DNA of 38,265 nt from a virus. The position numbers and the translations under genes were made by a program. Location: IMG/VR virus record IMGVR_UViG_3300009488_000035, positions 1 to 38,265 of that record; one strand, given 5' to 3'. Below are positions 36,917 through 38,265 of the stretch, one piece after another (within the stretch, counting starts at the first letter, position 1; every line of letters starts with the position of its first letter). The notes under the pieces were generated by a model, which saw only the letters and a program-made list of their open reading frames with translations, was not told where the DNA came from and searched no databases.

Positions 36917-37396
36917 CTACTCATCCTCAGGTTGCTTCTGGAAAATCGACTTCGCTGGATTATCCGCTGGCTCCAGCGTTTCATCTTCGGTATAGGGCTC
37001 CTTCATAAGCTGTTTGCCTTCAGAGACCAATTCAGGAAGCTTTTTCGACTGAACGCTCAGGTCCCCTTCTACGATCTTCTGATAGAGGCTCAGAGCATCG
37101 CGGGGCAGCTTCTCCTCATCATTCAGCTTCACCAGAAGCTTCTTCAGAAGGTTGGCCTGATCCATGCTCAGATCGAGAACCATGCTGAAATCCTCAGCAA
37201 ATTCGTTTTCCCAATCCATGCCCCCGCGATCATTCTGGCGCAGATTGAGACCTTCGGGATCCCGGGCGCGCTCCATCTCATCCGGATCGAAACGTACCGC
37301 TTTGAGCAAGTTATCCGCTGTATTCATATCAAGATAACTACCCTCTCTGGGAAGGAATCCAGGGATCATAAGCCGTTCCAACAATGTGAAAATCAT
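36917..37396 (-). CDS. Hypothetical head-region protein
   Basis: A 159-residue protein starting after GGGAGG. It is acidic and helical (FAEDFSMVLDLSMDQANLLKKLLVKLNDEEKLPRDALSLYQKIVEGDL) with a disordered acidic C-terminus. It may be a tail or head assembly helper. Unrecognised. A structured leader at 37430-37481 lies just upstream of its ribosome site. Confidence 0.6.
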   Translation of the reverse strand: MIFTLLERLMIPGFLPREGSYLDMNTADNLLKAVRFDPDEMERARDPEGLNLRQNDRGGMDWENEFAEDFSMVLDLSMDQANLLKKLLVKLNDEEKLPRDALSLYQKIVEGDLSVQSKKLPELVSEGKQLMKEPYTEDETLEPADNPAKSIFQKQPEDE

Positions 37397-37429
37397 GATA
37401 AACCTCCCGGTCGGATAGGAAGTTGTTAA

Positions 37430-37481
37430 GCAGGATAGCCACCTCCGACCGTAACTCCCGAAGGAGTGGCGGCCATCCTGC
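37430..37481 (-). other. Branched hairpin in the intergenic leader
   Basis: On the minus-strand RNA, an outer stem GCAGGAUGGCC/GGCUAUCCUGC encloses a small hairpin ACUCC-UUCG-GGAGU with the very stable UUCG tetraloop. It is 7 bases past one stop codon and about 20 bases before the next ribosome site. There is no clear U-tract. It may be a partial terminator, a processing site or a regulatory leader. Confidence 0.6.
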
Positions 37482-37488
37482 GAGAATT

Positions 37489-38265
37489 TTAGTAGTCGAA
37501 CAGAGCTATATAACGGACAGTAGATGGACCAACCAGGACGGCGATTTTGTGCGTAGAGTTATCGCCCGTAACGCCCGCATCTACTACCAAAAAACCGCCA
37601 GTTGCTCCGACGTGAAGCAGATAGTCCGCTGCACCGTGTCCATTATTAGCGAAATCGAACACGTAATCCATCGTATTCGATGCTCCGCCGTGATTATACA
37701 TCCTGATGAACGATGCTACTGTGGCATTGTCACCGTTATCAATGTTAAGGTCTATCCCTGATCGGTAGTTGACGGTTGCTCCTCCGCCAATGTCATCCGA
37801 ATAGAGATACAAGCCGCTCAGATGCCCGATTGTTCCTGTCCCCATTCCGCCTGTATATAGAGACACAGCGAATGCGTTTGACACATCCCCGGCTGTAATC
37901 CCCATGTCTACAGATAGAGGGTTAATCTCTGCTGTACCAGTTACATCCCCGCTAACGTGAGTCCAGTTGACGTAAATCCCACGCGCATAGCCAGTTGAAT
38001 GAGCCATTGTCTCATCTATATCAAGCTCAATCTGGTTCACAGCACTAGCGCCTGTAGGAGCATTCGCTATCTTGATCGGGTAAGTTGCCTGACCCGATGC
38101 CATGAATAAACCATACTCCCAGGGATAGCTCACGTTTGCGGTTTCGACTATGAAGGCATAACTATCCGTCAGAGTTCCGCTGTTATTCAGGGATGCCCGG
38201 AAACCTTTGAGCGTCGTGATAGTTCCACCAGCGCCTATATCGACCTGCATTTCAACGCCGTGAGC
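37489..38265 (-). CDS. Virion-associated beta-rich protein, C-terminal part, cut by the right window edge
   Basis: The frame is open to the edge. At least 258 residues are visible, ending VLVGPSTVRYIALFDY. It is Gly/Thr/Asp-rich with repeated strand motifs (LTDSYAFIVETANVSYPWEYGLF; YARGIYVNWTHVSGDVTGTAEI; GHLSGLYLYSDDIGGGATVNYRSGI), like phage decoration or fibre shafts. It is transcribed into the head-tail genes. It may be the missing C-terminal part of the gene cut at the left edge; a direct join is off by one base. Confidence 0.7.
   Translation of the reverse strand, partial: AHGVEMQVDIGAGGTITTLKGFRASLNNSGTLTDSYAFIVETANVSYPWEYGLFMASGQATYPIKIANAPTGASAVNQIELDIDETMAHSTGYARGIYVNWTHVSGDVTGTAEINPLSVDMGITAGDVSNAFAVSLYTGGMGTGTIGHLSGLYLYSDDIGGGATVNYRSGIDLNIDNGDNATVASFIRMYNHGGASNTMDYVFDFANNGHGAADYLLHVGATGGFLVVDAGVTGDNSTHKIAVLVGPSTVRYIALFDY

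Noticed and set aside
9494-37700. Numerous plus-strand open frames within the structural and early genes
   Set aside because: They lie antisense to well-supported genes, lack ribosome sites and show no recognisable domains.

Overview
The window looks like the near-complete genome of a temperate, long-tailed (siphovirus-type) phage with an HK97-fold capsid, probably cut from a circular contig. Head genes run leftwards off the left edge and head-completion and tail genes run leftwards in from the right edge. The last left gene lacks its C-terminus and the last right gene lacks its N-terminus, as expected if one late operon was cut open. A direct join of the two ends is one base out of frame. 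Most genes have strong AGGAGG-type ribosome sites, and the head module (XkdF-type protease, PBSX-type portal) resembles phages of Gram-positive bacteria, but the host cannot be named from the sequence.

Layout. (1) Late operon, minus strand: a near-consensus promoter at about 8.8 kb and a leader hairpin precede the terminase small and large subunits, portal, minor head protein, protease, scaffold and capsid (8.6 kb down to 0). The operon continues from 38.3 kb down to 20.9 kb with head-tail connectors, tail terminator, two related tail tube proteins, a G/GT chaperone pair made by -1 frameshifting, tape measure, tail hub and fibre proteins. (2) Early operon, minus strand, 17.4 to 9.1 kb: two small regulators, a RecB/Cas4-like exonuclease, a Bet-type annealing protein with C-terminal repeats, an MT-A70 adenine methyltransferase, a replication protein carrying iteron-like repeats inside its gene, an HNH nuclease, small proteins and an M15 endolysin. 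(3) Rightward immunity and replication block, 17.6 to 20.6 kb: an S24-type repressor, a one-helix membrane protein, four 20-base iterons, a plasmid-type RepA-like initiator, and a HTH/coiled-coil protein. A terminator separates this block from the convergent tail genes.

No integrase was seen. Together with the RepA-like initiator and its iterons, this suggests that the prophage is kept as a plasmid (a phage-plasmid). No partition genes were recognised.

The most unusual feature is a family of about 14 copies of a roughly 32-base imperfect palindrome scattered through the genome. Some copies sit between genes and others lie inside genes for Rep, Bet, the tail chaperone and two unknown proteins. 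Five of its six reading frames are open. In four unrelated genes it is read in the same frame, giving a Lys/Arg-rich peptide related to ASLKASKRAK. A second version carries exactly nine extra bases (three codons). Its behaviour resembles the Rickettsia palindromic elements, but here it is in a phage. Other points of interest are a second tail tube protein split by a very large LamG/carbohydrate-binding insertion, a UGA codon at a conserved cysteine of the minor head protein, and a repressor with Thr in place of the catalytic Ser.
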